A stretch of 64,000 nucleotides of DNA from NCBI RefSeq assembly GCF_025717675.1, contig NZ_JAJIRT010000002.1:372001-436000 (forward strand), read 5' to 3'. Origin of the DNA: Paucibacter sp. DJ2R-2. GTDB lineage: Bacteria > Pseudomonadota > Gammaproteobacteria > Burkholderiales > Burkholderiaceae_C. This document shows positions 44,516 to 53,336 of this stretch, piece by piece. Positions within the stretch are counted from its first letter, which is position 1. The number at the start of each line of letters is the position of its first letter. The translations under genes were made by a program, and so were the position numbers. Below the pieces are notes generated by a model. It made no database searches. It had not been told where the DNA came from and saw only the letters and a program-made list of their open reading frames with translations.

Positions 44516-45133
44516 TTACTTGCGCATCACCTTTTCGGACGGCGTGAGCGCTTCGATGTAAGCCGGGCGCGAGAAGATGCGCTCAGCGTACTTCAGCAGC
44601 GGCAAGGCATTCTTCGACATGTCGATGCCGTAGTAGTCGAGGCGCCAGAGCAGGGGCGCAATGGCCACGTCGAGCATGGAGAAATCATCGCCCAACATGT
44701 ACTTGTTCTTCAGGAAGATGGGGGCAAGCTGAGTCAGGCGATCACGGATTTGCGCGCGGGCCTTTTCCAGCTGCTTGTCGGTGGCCTTGACGGCTTGGCT
44801 GCGACCTTCCAGCACATTCACATGGGCGAACAGCTCCTTCTCGAAATTCAGCAGGAACAGGCGCACACGAGCACGGGCAACCGGGTCGCCGGGCATCAAC
44901 TGCGGGTGCGGGAAGCGCTCGTCGATGTACTCGTTGATGATGTGCGATTCGTACAGAATCAGGTCGCGCTCGACCAAGATGGGCACTTCGTTGTACGGGT
45001 TCATCAGCGCGATGTCTTCGGGCTTGGCGAACAAGTCCACATCACGGATCTCGAAGTCCATGCCCTTCTCGAACAGCACGAAGCGGCAGCGATGCGAGTA
45101 GGGGCAGGTGGTTCCAGAATAAAGCACCATCAT
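44516..45133 (-). CDS. sspA: Stringent starvation protein A
   Basis: 205 residues from the ATG at 45133 or the next Met. A glutathione-S-transferase-like fold: MVLYSGTTCPYSHRCRFVLF, KPEDIALMNPYNEVPILVER, LILYESHIINEYIDERFPHP, then a helical C-terminal domain with KYMLGDDFSMLDVAIAPLLW. SspA is not an enzyme but binds RNA polymerase and aids transcription under stress and stationary phase. Order petA-petB-petC-sspA-sspB on the minus strand is common in betaproteobacteria. A 162-bp gap before it leaves room for its own promoter. Confidence 0.95.
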   Translation of the reverse strand: MMVLYSGTTCPYSHRCRFVLFEKGMDFEIRDVDLFAKPEDIALMNPYNEVPILVERDLILYESHIINEYIDERFPHPQLMPGDPVARARVRLFLLNFEKELFAHVNVLEGRSQAVKATDKQLEKARAQIRDRLTQLAPIFLKNKYMLGDDFSMLDVAIAPLLWRLDYYGIDMSKNALPLLKYAERIFSRPAYIEALTPSEKVMRK

Positions 45134-45295
45134 GGCGGCAGGCTCCGAGAGGTCAGGTGAAAAGGCTGCGGATCACATCGAGTCTTGCAGTGAGCCGCAC
45201 AAAAGACAAACGCAGCGGGCGCTCCGGACGAGCCACCCACTGCGTGTTGGACCCAGCCGCCGCTCGCGCAGCCGCCGGGACCGGGACGAAAAACG

Positions 45296-46078
45296 TTACT
45301 TCACGTCTTTCCAGTACGAGGCATTCAGGCGCCAGGCAAACACCGTGAACACCGACAGGAACAGCAGCACCAGCACACCCAGGCGGAAGCGCTGGGCTTG
45401 CGCCGGCTCGCCCATCCACTGCAGGTAAGCGACCAAGTCGCCGACGGCGCTGTCGTAAGCGCGGGCATCCAGCGTTCCGGGGGTCAGTTGCTCGAAACCC
45501 TTGAAGACATGAACGGTCTTGCTGTGGTCATGCGGATCGGTTTCTTCAGCAAACTTGGCGGCGCGCTGACCTTGCAGTTCCCACAGCGCGTGCGGCATGG
45601 CCACGCTCGGGAAAGCCAGATTGTTCCAACCCGTGGCCTTGCTTTCGTCGCGGTAGTAGGTGCGCAGATAGGTGTACAGATAGTCAGCACCCGAGCCCTT
45701 GGCACCGTCGGCACGCGAACGCGCGATCACGGTCAAATCGGGCGGCGTGGCACCAAACCAATCCTTGGCCTGCTTGGCATCCATCGAGACCTTCATGGTC
45801 TCGCCCACCTTCTCGCCAGCGAAGAGCAGATTGCTCTTGATCTGAGCTTCCGTCAGACCCAGATCGCGCAGGCGGTTGTAGCGATTGAAAGCTGCCGAAT
45901 GGCAGTTCAAGCAGTAGTTGACGAACAACTTGGCGCCGTTTTGCAACGAGGCCATATCGGTCATCTTTTCCTTGGGGAACTTGTCCCACTCGATGCCGCC
46001 TGCGGCCGCATGAGCGCCGGAGACCAGACCCATGCCCAGAGACAGGGTGGTCAGCAGCGTAGCGATGAGCTTCTTCAT
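45296..46078 (-). CDS. petC: Cytochrome c1 of the bc1 complex
   Basis: 260 residues. A signal peptide ends near SGAHAAA. Heme c attaches at CLNCH in FVNYCLNCHSAAFNRYN; the sixth ligand Met is in FPSVAMPHALWELQ. A C-terminal anchor, RFRLGVLVLLFLSVFTVFAW, holds it to the inner membrane with the heme domain in the periplasm. It passes electrons from the Rieske protein to a soluble cytochrome c or oxidase. It starts 24 bp downstream of petB. Confidence 0.97.
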   Translation of the reverse strand: MKKLIATLLTTLSLGMGLVSGAHAAAGGIEWDKFPKEKMTDMASLQNGAKLFVNYCLNCHSAAFNRYNRLRDLGLTEAQIKSNLLFAGEKVGETMKVSMDAKQAKDWFGATPPDLTVIARSRADGAKGSGADYLYTYLRTYYRDESKATGWNNLAFPSVAMPHALWELQGQRAAKFAEETDPHDHSKTVHVFKGFEQLTPGTLDARAYDSAVGDLVAYLQWMGEPAQAQRFRLGVLVLLFLSVFTVFAWRLNASYWKDVK

Positions 46079-46101
46079 TCTCTTGACTCCGATGCTTGTG
46101 T

Positions 46102-47514
46102 TCAGTGGGCGTGGAAGGTCACGCGGTCAGGCACGGCCTTGGGCGTACCGAGCTTGCTCCACCAGGGCATCAGCAGGAAGAAGCCGAAGTAGAAGATGGT
46201 GCCGATCTGAGCGATCAGAGTGCCGATGTCGGTCGGCGGCTGGATACCCAAATAACCCAGCACCAGGAAGAACACCACGAACACGGCGTACACATGCTTG
46301 TGCCAGTCCGGGCGATAACGGATCGACTTGACCGGGCTGTGATCCAGCCAGGGCAGGAAGAACAGAATCACCACCGCACCGCCCATCACCACCACGCCCC
46401 AGAACTTGGCGTCGAAGATCTTGAGCAGGAAACAGGCCGCAGCAGCGATCACCAGCACGGCCAACTTAGCCTTGCTACTGAAGCTGCCCTTGATCACGGC
46501 CAGCAAGGCGCTCAGACCGATGATGCCCACCAGCACATTGACCATGGTGTCGGTCGTGGCGCGCAACATCGAATAGAAGGGCGTGAAATACCAGACCGGC
46601 GCGATGTGCGCGGGCGTCTTCAGCGGATCGGCCGGGATGAAGTTGTTGTACTCCAAGAAGTAGCCACCCAACTCCGGCGCGAAGAAGATGATGCTGGTGA
46701 AGACCATCAAGAACAGGCTCAGCGCATAGATGTCATGCACCGTGTAGTAGGGATGGAAAGGCACGCCATCCAGCGGGTGACCCTTGGCATCCTTCGGCGC
46801 CTTGGGGCCCTTGATTTCTACGCCATCAGGGTTGTTGGAACCCACTTCATGCAGCGCAATGATGTGCGCCACCACCAAGCCCAGCAGCACCAGAGGCACG
46901 GCAATGACGTGGAAGCTGAAGAAGCGGTTCAGCGTGGCGTCGCCCACCACGAAGTCGCCGCGGATCAGCAGCGCCAGGTCCGGGCCGACGAAAGGCACGG
47001 CCGCGAACAAGTTCACGATCACCTGCGCGCCCCAGTAGGACATCTGGCCCCAGGGCAGCAGATAACCCATGAAGGCTTCGGCCATCAAGCAGAGGAAGAT
47101 GCCGCAACCGAAGATCCAGACCAGTTCGCGCGGCTTGCGATACGAACCGTAGATCAAGCCACGGAACATGTGCAGATAAACCACGACGAAGAAGGCGGAT
47201 GCGCCCGTCGAGTGCATGTAGCGGATCAGCCAACCCCAGGGCACATCACGCATGATGTACTCGACCGATGCGAAGGCCAGGGCGGCATCGGGCTTGTAAT
47301 GCATCACCAGGAAAATGCCGGTGACGATCTGGATCACCAGCACCACCAGTGCCAGCGAGCCGAAGATGTACCACCAGTTGAAGTTCTTCGGAGCGTAGTA
47401 CTCCGAGAGATGCTCTTTGTAGAGCTTGCTCGCGGGGAAACGGTTGTCCACCCACGTCAGCAGTTTTTCGCCGGCGCCAGCGCCAGCGGGAGCTTCTTTG
47501 AATTCAGCAGCCAT
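46102..47514 (-). CDS. petB: Cytochrome b of the bc1 complex
   Basis: 470 residues with eight transmembrane helices and four heme-ligand histidines (for example VVYLHMFRGLIYG and FFSFHVIAVPLVLLGLVVAH). It carries the two b hemes and both quinone sites. The Qo-site loop that is PEWY in most species reads PVWY here, in HIAPVWYFTPFYSMLRA, so the Glu is absent; variants of this kind are known from some beta- and gammaproteobacteria. It follows petA by 44 bp and is followed by petC. Inner membrane. Confidence 0.97.
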   Translation of the reverse strand: MAAEFKEAPAGAGAGEKLLTWVDNRFPASKLYKEHLSEYYAPKNFNWWYIFGSLALVVLVIQIVTGIFLVMHYKPDAALAFASVEYIMRDVPWGWLIRYMHSTGASAFFVVVYLHMFRGLIYGSYRKPRELVWIFGCGIFLCLMAEAFMGYLLPWGQMSYWGAQVIVNLFAAVPFVGPDLALLIRGDFVVGDATLNRFFSFHVIAVPLVLLGLVVAHIIALHEVGSNNPDGVEIKGPKAPKDAKGHPLDGVPFHPYYTVHDIYALSLFLMVFTSIIFFAPELGGYFLEYNNFIPADPLKTPAHIAPVWYFTPFYSMLRATTDTMVNVLVGIIGLSALLAVIKGSFSSKAKLAVLVIAAAACFLLKIFDAKFWGVVVMGGAVVILFFLPWLDHSPVKSIRYRPDWHKHVYAVFVVFFLVLGYLGIQPPTDIGTLIAQIGTIFYFGFFLLMPWWSKLGTPKAVPDRVTFHAH

Positions 47515-47558
47515 GTTGACCTCTGTCCTTTAGCCTTGTGCGACCTGATGCCGGAGCA

Positions 47559-48155
47559 TCAAGCCTTCTTGTCTTCGCCAATCAAGATCTTGGCGTCGGA
47601 CAGGTACATGTGAGGGGGCACTTCGAGGTTGTCGGGCGCCGGCTTGTTCTTGAACACGCGGCCAGCCAGGTCGAAGGTCGAACCGTGGCAGGGGCAGAGG
47701 AAACCGCCATGCCAGTCGTCCGGCAGCGAGGGCTGCGGGCCGGCCTGGAACTTGTCGCTGGGCGAGCAGCCCAGGTGCGAGCAGATGCCCACGCCGACGA
47801 AGAACTCGGGTTTGATCGAACGGTGGCCGTTCTTGGCGTAATCCGGTGTCGGATACGCCTTGCGATCCGAATTCGGATCGGCCAACTGGCCTTCGGTGCC
47901 GTTCAGCGCAGCCAATTGCTCGGGCGTGCGACGGACGATCCACACGGGCTTGCCGCGCCATTCGACGGTCATTTTTTCACCCGGCTTCAAGCCGCTGATA
48001 TCGGCTTCCACGGCCGCACCGGCGGCCTTGGCGCGCTCGGACGGAGTGAAAGTACTGACGAAAGGTACGGCGGTGGCAACGCCGCCAACGGCGCCGGCGC
48101 AACTTGTGGCGATGAGCCAGGTGCGCTTGCCGTGGTCCACTTGCTGGTCACTCAT
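47559..48155 (-). CDS. petA: Rieske iron-sulfur protein of the bc1 complex
   Basis: 198 residues from the ATG at 48155, with TGAGGATCC upstream. The N-terminus KRTWLIATSCAGAVGGVATA is a Tat-exported membrane anchor as in other Rieske proteins. The [2Fe-2S] cluster is bound by CSHLGC and CPCHGS, and GSTFDLAGRVFKNKPAP closes the fold. It takes electrons from quinol at Qo. First gene of the petABC operon, divergent from mscL across 235 bp that should hold both promoters. Confidence 0.97.
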   Translation of the reverse strand: MSDQQVDHGKRTWLIATSCAGAVGGVATAVPFVSTFTPSERAKAAGAAVEADISGLKPGEKMTVEWRGKPVWIVRRTPEQLAALNGTEGQLADPNSDRKAYPTPDYAKNGHRSIKPEFFVGVGICSHLGCSPSDKFQAGPQPSLPDDWHGGFLCPCHGSTFDLAGRVFKNKPAPDNLEVPPHMYLSDAKILIGEDKKA

Positions 48156-48390
48156 GAGGATCCTCAAACGAGACTTCTGATCGGGGGCAACCCGGGATTC
48201 TAACGGACGCTATCAGCTCTCACTATCGGCAAGCGCGCCCGAAACTGTTTTCCGCGCCACAGTATCAGCGTTTTACCGGTTTTCGTCCGCGGCTGCGTCG
48301 ACAATCATGGCCGTTGCGCGCCGTTCTGGCGTTCAGTTTGTTTTTTGTCAACACAGCAAGCGGCCCGGCGCCGCTGACGGAGAGATATCA

Positions 48391-48831
48391 ATGAGTTTTT
48401 TCTCGGAATTCAGGGAATTCGCGGTCAAGGGCAATGTGGTTGATCTGGCCGTGGGCGTCATCATTGGCGGCGCCTTTGGCAAGATCGTTGACTCCGTGGT
48501 CAAAGACTTGATCATGCCCATCGTCGGCAAGGTGATTGGCGGCCTGGACTTCTCCAACTATTTCGTGGTGCTGGGCAGTGTGCCGGCCGATTTCAAGGGC
48601 GCGCAAACCTATGAGGCGCTGACCAAGGCCGGCGTGCCTCTGTTCGCCTACGGCAGCTTCCTGACCGTGCTGCTGAATTTCGTCATCCTGGCCTTCATCA
48701 TTTTCCTGATGATCAAGCAGATCAATCGCCTGAAGCGCGCCGAAGCGCCAGCCGCCGCGCCGGCCGAAGCGCCCGTCACGCCCGAAGACATCGTGCTCTT
48801 GCGCGAAATCCGGGACTCACTCAAGCGCTGA
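48391..48831 (+). CDS. mscL: Large-conductance mechanosensitive channel
   Basis: 146 residues from the ATG at 48391 with GGAGAG nine bases before it. The N-terminal helix [20 protein letters not shown], first transmembrane helix [20 protein letters not shown], periplasmic loop, second helix ([20 protein letters not shown]) and a C-terminal helix KRAEAPAA...LLREIRDSL are in order. The pentamer opens under high membrane tension to spill solutes during osmotic downshock. Confidence 0.96.
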   Translation: MSFFSEFREFAVKGNVVDLAVGVIIGGAFGKIVDSVVKDLIMPIVGKVIGGLDFSNYFVVLGSVPADFKGAQTYEALTKAGVPLFAYGSFLTVLLNFVILAFIIFLMIKQINRLKRAEAPAAAPAEAPVTPEDIVLLREIRDSLKR

Positions 48832-48866
48832 GCCCGTGCACCCCTGAGGCCTGGCCTCACCCCCTG

Positions 48867-48911
48867 ACGCCCGGACCGCCTGTAAGCAAAAGTTTCACAG
48901 GCACCGGGCGT
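48867..48911. other. Nested inverted repeat downstream of mscL
   Basis: ACGCCCGG (48867-48874) pairs with CCGGGCGT (48904-48911) and inside it CCTGT pairs with ACAGG around AAGCAAAAGTTTC. No T-run follows, so an intrinsic terminator is unlikely; it might protect the mRNA end. Confidence 0.4.
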
Positions 48912-49033
48912 TAGCTATTTGGCAGCCACGGACTCAGGTCGGCGCCCAACTGCACGGCAATTGGCCGCTTATGGCGCGATACTGAGTTCATTCTTTGTGG
49001 CACGCTGGCGTCACCCTCCTCCACTCCACCTTC

Positions 49034-51493
49034 ATGAATTCGCCCGACCTCGGACTCAACCCTCATCTGGAGGCTGCACTCCAGCGCATACGGACAGCCG
49101 CCGAACAGGCTTCGGAGCGCTGCGCCGAGGGTCTGGGCCTGGCGGCGCTGTCGGCCGGTCAGGCCAAACGGCGCGACCTTTTGTTGGCAACCCAGCTCCT
49201 GTTCCGCAAGCAACAGGCCTTGTTCGGCCAGCGCTTCGCCCAGGATTTGCGTCAGCAGCTGAATCTCGAGCAGGCACCCAAGGCCGAAGTGGCAAGCGCC
49301 GGGAAGAAGGACTGGACCGAACTGTCACTGTTGGATGACGACGCCGTGGACAATATGGTGGTCGGTGACCGCATCGGCCTGGCAATCGGCCATCAGAGTG
49401 AGTGGGAGCTGCGCGAAGTCGAGTCCTATGTCGCCAGTCTGCGCGCCGGCGAACGCAACCCTCTGCGCCCCGAGTTGGTGGCCCGAGCGCTGCTGAGCGC
49501 CGTGCAAGCGGTCTGCGAGGAGCCCGACAGCCGCCAGGTTTTGGTCGACGAGATGACGCGCTCAATGACCCAGGAGATGCGCGCCTGCTATGCCGACATC
49601 GCCGAGCTGTTCCGCAGCCGCGGCCTGCGGCCCCAGGATTTGCGCGTGCGCGGCAGCGAAGCGGCTGGCAGCCACAGCACCCGCAATCAAGCGCTGTCGG
49701 GCCATTCGGTCAACGGTGAACTCGATTCCGGCTCGGGCGGTCCGCGCTCACAGTTTGGTGGCGCCTATGCTGGCCATCATGGTGGCGGCAACAGCACCAG
49801 CGGCTGGCAGCAGCAGCAAGGACAAGTGCCAGGCGGCCGCGGCATGTCGGGCGGCGGCGGTGGCATGGGTGCGGTCGACGGCCAGCTCATGGATCTGCTT
49901 CGCCGTTTGGCACAGGCGCCAGCTCCGTCCGGAGCGATGAGCCCGGACGGCACTGCCTTTGTCGCCGGCGCGAGCAGTTCTGGCTTTGGCGGCAGCGGCA
50001 TCAGCGCCGCTGCCGGCTCAAGCTGGAGCGAAGACTTCGGCAGCTCCGCCTGGCAAGGCGTGCAAGCGCCCAATCTGATCCAGATTCACCGGGACGAACT
50101 GCGCCAGGCCGCCACCGGGCGCCTGGACCACATGGTCATCGACGTGGTCAGCAGCCTGTTCGACCAGGTGCTGTCCGACCCCAAGGTGCCGCCGCAGATG
50201 GCGCGCCTGCTGGCGCGGCTGCAGTTGCCAGTCCTGCGCGCGGCGCTCGGGGACTCGACCTTCTTCTCGTCGCGCCGCCACCCCGTGCGCCGCTTCGTCA
50301 ACCGCATGGCCTCGCTGGCCTGCGCCTTCGACGACTTCAGCGAAGCGCCGGGCAGCGATTTCCTGGCCCATGTCCGGGATTTGGTGCAGGAAGTGGCCAG
50401 CGGTGATTTCGACCGCATGGATGTCTACGAGAGCAAGCTCGACACCCTCGAGCGATTCATCCAGGAACAGGTCACCGGCAGCCTGAAGTCGCAAGGAGAG
50501 GCCGGCCAAGTCGGCGACCTGGCCGAACTGCTGGACCGCAAGGAAGTCGATCTGCGCCTGCAGCAGCGCTACACCCAGCAATTGCAAACGGCTCTTGCGG
50601 CCGTACCCATGCAGGACTTCCTGCGTGACTTCCTGGCCCAAGTCTGGAGCCAAGCCATCGTGCTGGCCGCACGCGACCCGCGCGGCGCGGCGGACCGCAA
50701 TCAGCGCTTCCGCCAGCTCGGCCGCGATCTGGTGATGAGCGTGCAGCCCAAGGGCGGCACCGCACAGCGGCAGGCCTTTCTGGGTCAGCTGCCGACGCTG
50801 ATGCGCACCCTGGGCGAGGGCCTGGACCTGATCGCCTGGCCGGAAGCCGCGCGCAAGGACTTCTTTGCTGCCTTGCTGCCGGCCCACGCCGAGTCCTTGA
50901 AGGGCGTGCCGGCCACCGCCCTTGAAACCAATTTGCTACTCAAGCAACTGGACAGCGTGTTTGGCTGCGCCCCGCCGGAAGAACAAGACTTGCCGGCCTC
51001 GCAAGCCCCAGTCACCGTGCCACAAGACTTGGACATGGGCAGCCGTCTGAGCGCGCAAGAGGCCAAGAGCCTGGGCCTGGTCAGCGAAAGCGGGGTCGAC
51101 TGGGACGGCACGGTGGACATCGTGCTGGGCGAAGAAGGCGAAGCTCCCTTGCAGGCGGTGGACATCAGCATTGACGGCCTGCCGGCCGCCACCGAGGCGC
51201 CCGAACCCAGCCAGGGAGAGCTGCTGATCGACCATCTGCAACTCGGTTTCGCCTACCAAATGCACACCGGCGACAGCTGGCACAAGGTGCGCCTGGCCCA
51301 TATCAGCGCAGGCCGCAGCTTTTTCATCTTCACCCAAGGCGCCAAGCATCAGGAGACGGTCACCATGACCGCCCGCATGCTCAAGCGCCTCTGCGAAGCC
51401 AAGCGCCTGCGCGCTTACGAGCACGCCTACCTGATGGAGCGCGCCATCTCGCGCGCCCGCAAGCAGCTCGCCGCCATCGGCAGCAAGAGCTAG
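49034..51493 (+). CDS. DUF1631 family protein
   Basis: 819 residues from the ATG at 49034. The DUF1631 match is seen in ELSLLDDDAVDNMVVGDRIG near the N-terminus, and in LPVLRAALGDSTFFSSRRHP with VRRFVNRMASLACAFDDFS in the middle. A Gly/Ser/Gln-rich linker of about 80 residues (roughly 220-330) separates two folded parts. The C-terminal ~100 residues (LGFAYQMHTGDSWHKVRLAH ... SRSFFIFTQGAK-like) resemble a PilZ-related DUF1631 end. Some annotations call the family thymidine phosphorylase, which I do not support. Function unknown; cytoplasmic. It converges on pdxA with a 4-bp overlap. Confidence 0.82.
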   Translation: MNSPDLGLNPHLEAALQRIRTAAEQASERCAEGLGLAALSAGQAKRRDLLLATQLLFRKQQALFGQRFAQDLRQQLNLEQAPKAEVASAGKKDWTELSLLDDDAVDNMVVGDRIGLAIGHQSEWELREVESYVASLRAGERNPLRPELVARALLSAVQAVCEEPDSRQVLVDEMTRSMTQEMRACYADIAELFRSRGLRPQDLRVRGSEAAGSHSTRNQALSGHSVNGELDSGSGGPRSQFGGAYAGHHGGGNSTSGWQQQQGQVPGGRGMSGGGGGMGAVDGQLMDLLRRLAQAPAPSGAMSPDGTAFVAGASSSGFGGSGISAAAGSSWSEDFGSSAWQGVQAPNLIQIHRDELRQAATGRLDHMVIDVVSSLFDQVLSDPKVPPQMARLLARLQLPVLRAALGDSTFFSSRRHPVRRFVNRMASLACAFDDFSEAPGSDFLAHVRDLVQEVASGDFDRMDVYESKLDTLERFIQEQVTGSLKSQGEAGQVGDLAELLDRKEVDLRLQQRYTQQLQTALAAVPMQDFLRDFLAQVWSQAIVLAARDPRGAADRNQRFRQLGRDLVMSVQPKGGTAQRQAFLGQLPTLMRTLGEGLDLIAWPEAARKDFFAALLPAHAESLKGVPATALETNLLLKQLDSVFGCAPPEEQDLPASQAPVTVPQDLDMGSRLSAQEAKSLGLVSESGVDWDGTVDIVLGEEGEAPLQAVDISIDGLPAATEAPEPSQGELLIDHLQLGFAYQMHTGDSWHKVRLAHISAGRSFFIFTQGAKHQETVTMTARMLKRLCEAKRLRAYEHAYLMERAISRARKQLAAIGSKS

Positions 51494-52557
51494 GCGCGAC
51501 CGATCAACAGGCGCGCCATGCGAATGGCAGCCGCCATGCTGGCGGGGTCGGCCCGGCCCGTGCCCGCGAGGTCAAATGCCGTGCCGTGATCGGGACTGGT
51601 GCGCACAAATGGCAGGCCCAGGGTGACGTTGACGCCCTGCTCCACACCCAAGTACTTGACCGGTATCAGGCCATGGTCGTGGGTCATGGCCACCACCACA
51701 TCGAATTCGCCCGCATGCCCAGGCGCATGGCGCGCCCGCATGAAGACGGTGTCCGGCGCATGGGGGCCGCTGACCTCCATGCCCTCGGCGCGCGCCTGGG
51801 CAATGGCCGGCGCAATGTGCAAGATTTCCTCGTCGCCGAACAAGCCACCCTCTCCCGCATGCGGATTCAACCCTGCCACGGCAATGCGCGGCCGGGCGAT
51901 CCCGACGCGCTGCAAGGCCGCTTGCGTGATGCGCAGGGTCTCCAGCACGCGAACGGTGTTGATCTGCTCGATCGCCTGGCGCAGCGAACAATGGATGGTC
52001 ACCAGCACCGTGCGCAGCTCCTCATTGGCCAGCATCATGCGCACCGGCGGCAGGGACGCGCCAGGCGGCACCGAGCGCGCCTGCAAAAGCTCGGTGTGGC
52101 CGGGAAAGTCGACCCCGGCCGCATGCAAAGCCTCTTTGTGAATTGGTGCCGTCACCAGACCCGAAGCCTGCTTCGCCTGGATCTCTAGCACTGAAGCCTC
52201 GATGCTCAAGGCCGCGGCCGCGCCCGCCCGGGCTGATATTCGGCCCAGAGGCTCAGCGGCCAAATCAACGGGCAAGCCTGCCGGCTGCCAGACCGGCAAA
52301 GCATTCGGCGGCCGCTGCACAAACTCCTGCAAGTTACCGAGCACTGCCACCGGCCGCGACAAACCCATGAAAACCAAAGCCCGCCTCAGCACGGACACAT
52401 CGCCGACCAGGCACAAGTCGCTGAATCCAGACTCAGACAGATCCGCCGCCCAGGCGGCCACCGCGACCTCGGGGCCGATGCCGCAGACGTCGCCCATGCT
52501 CAGCAGCAGCGGCAAGCCGGCTTGAGGATGTGCGCCGAAATTCTTGGCCATATTCAT
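51490..52557 (-). CDS. pdxA: 4-hydroxythreonine-4-phosphate dehydrogenase
   Basis: 355 residues from the ATG at 52557, in an ATGA overlap with the Nif3-like gene. It oxidises 4-phosphohydroxy-threonine in pyridoxal phosphate synthesis. PdxA marks: LLSMGDVCGIGPEVAVAAW (usually GDPAGIGPE), the metal-binding histidines in VDFPGHTELLQAR and in AGLNPHAGEGGLFGDEE, AMTHDHGLIPVKYLG, and LGLPFVRTSPDHGTAFDLAG. The first motif has VC in place of PA, an unusual form that should be checked. Cytoplasmic dimer. Confidence 0.93.
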   Translation of the reverse strand: MNMAKNFGAHPQAGLPLLLSMGDVCGIGPEVAVAAWAADLSESGFSDLCLVGDVSVLRRALVFMGLSRPVAVLGNLQEFVQRPPNALPVWQPAGLPVDLAAEPLGRISARAGAAAALSIEASVLEIQAKQASGLVTAPIHKEALHAAGVDFPGHTELLQARSVPPGASLPPVRMMLANEELRTVLVTIHCSLRQAIEQINTVRVLETLRITQAALQRVGIARPRIAVAGLNPHAGEGGLFGDEEILHIAPAIAQARAEGMEVSGPHAPDTVFMRARHAPGHAGEFDVVVAMTHDHGLIPVKYLGVEQGVNVTLGLPFVRTSPDHGTAFDLAGTGRADPASMAAAIRMARLLIGRA

Positions 52558-53303
52558 GCGGGATTCGGCAGATCAATGAACTGCTGACTCACACCAAACC
52601 GATCCGCCAGATGCCGCCCCAGGGCCTGGACGCCATAACGTTCTGTCGCGTGGTGCCCAGCGGCGATGAAGGCCACACCGGTCTCGGCGGCCAGATGGGC
52701 CTGCGGCTCGGAAATCTCGCCGGTCACGAAGACGTCGACACCGGCAGCGATGGCGGCTTCGAAATAGCCTTGAGCTCCGCCGGTGCACCAGGCCACGCGC
52801 CGCAGCTCGCGGCCATCGCCGGGCGCCAAGATTGGCGTGCGACCCAGCCCCTGCTCAATCTCCGAGCCCAACTGCTGCAAGGACTGAGGCTGCGGGAGCT
52901 GGCCGACAAAACCCAGGTCTTGCTCACCAAAACGGCCGTCCGCCTGCCATCCCAGCACGCGACCGAGTTGCGCGTTGTTGCCATGCTCGGCATGCGCATC
53001 GAGCGGCAAGTGATATGCCAACAGGCTGACATCGGCGGCCAGCAGGCGTGCCAGACGCTGCTTCATCCAGCCGGTGATGCGGCCGTCCTGGCCACGCCAG
53101 AACAGACCATGATGCACCAGGATGGCATCGGCGCCGGCTTCAATCGCCGCCTCGATCAAGGCCAGGCTGGCGGTCACGCCGCAAACCAGATGGCGAACCT
53201 CGGCGCGGCCTTCGACCTGCAAACCGTTCGGCCCATAATCCTTGAAACGATCGACATTCAGCTCCATATGCAGATGTCGTTCGAGGCTGTGTCTTGATGT
53301 CAT
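52554..53303 (-). CDS. Nif3-like dinuclear metal-centre protein
   Basis: 249 residues from the ATG at 53303. Family hallmarks: FKDYGPNGLQVEGRAEVRHL, metal ligands in DAILVHHGLFWRG and LAYHLPLDAHAEHGNNAQLG, then TGEISEPQAHLAAETGVAFI and AAGHHATERYGVQALGRHLA. Nif3/YbgI proteins form hexameric toroids with two metal ions per subunit and have been linked to GTP cyclohydrolase-type or repair roles, without a settled function. It is coupled to pdxA downstream and divergent from the DegQ gene, whose start is 33 bp away. Confidence 0.92.
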   Translation of the reverse strand: MTSRHSLERHLHMELNVDRFKDYGPNGLQVEGRAEVRHLVCGVTASLALIEAAIEAGADAILVHHGLFWRGQDGRITGWMKQRLARLLAADVSLLAYHLPLDAHAEHGNNAQLGRVLGWQADGRFGEQDLGFVGQLPQPQSLQQLGSEIEQGLGRTPILAPGDGRELRRVAWCTGGAQGYFEAAIAAGVDVFVTGEISEPQAHLAAETGVAFIAAGHHATERYGVQALGRHLADRFGVSQQFIDLPNPA

Positions 53304-53336
53304 CGGTGGGCCGCCTGGGTCAGAGGAGTTGTTTAC

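Noticed and set aside
49034-51493. Calling the DUF1631 protein a thymidine phosphorylase
   Set aside because: No phosphorylase motifs are visible; the name appears in some databases without support I can see.
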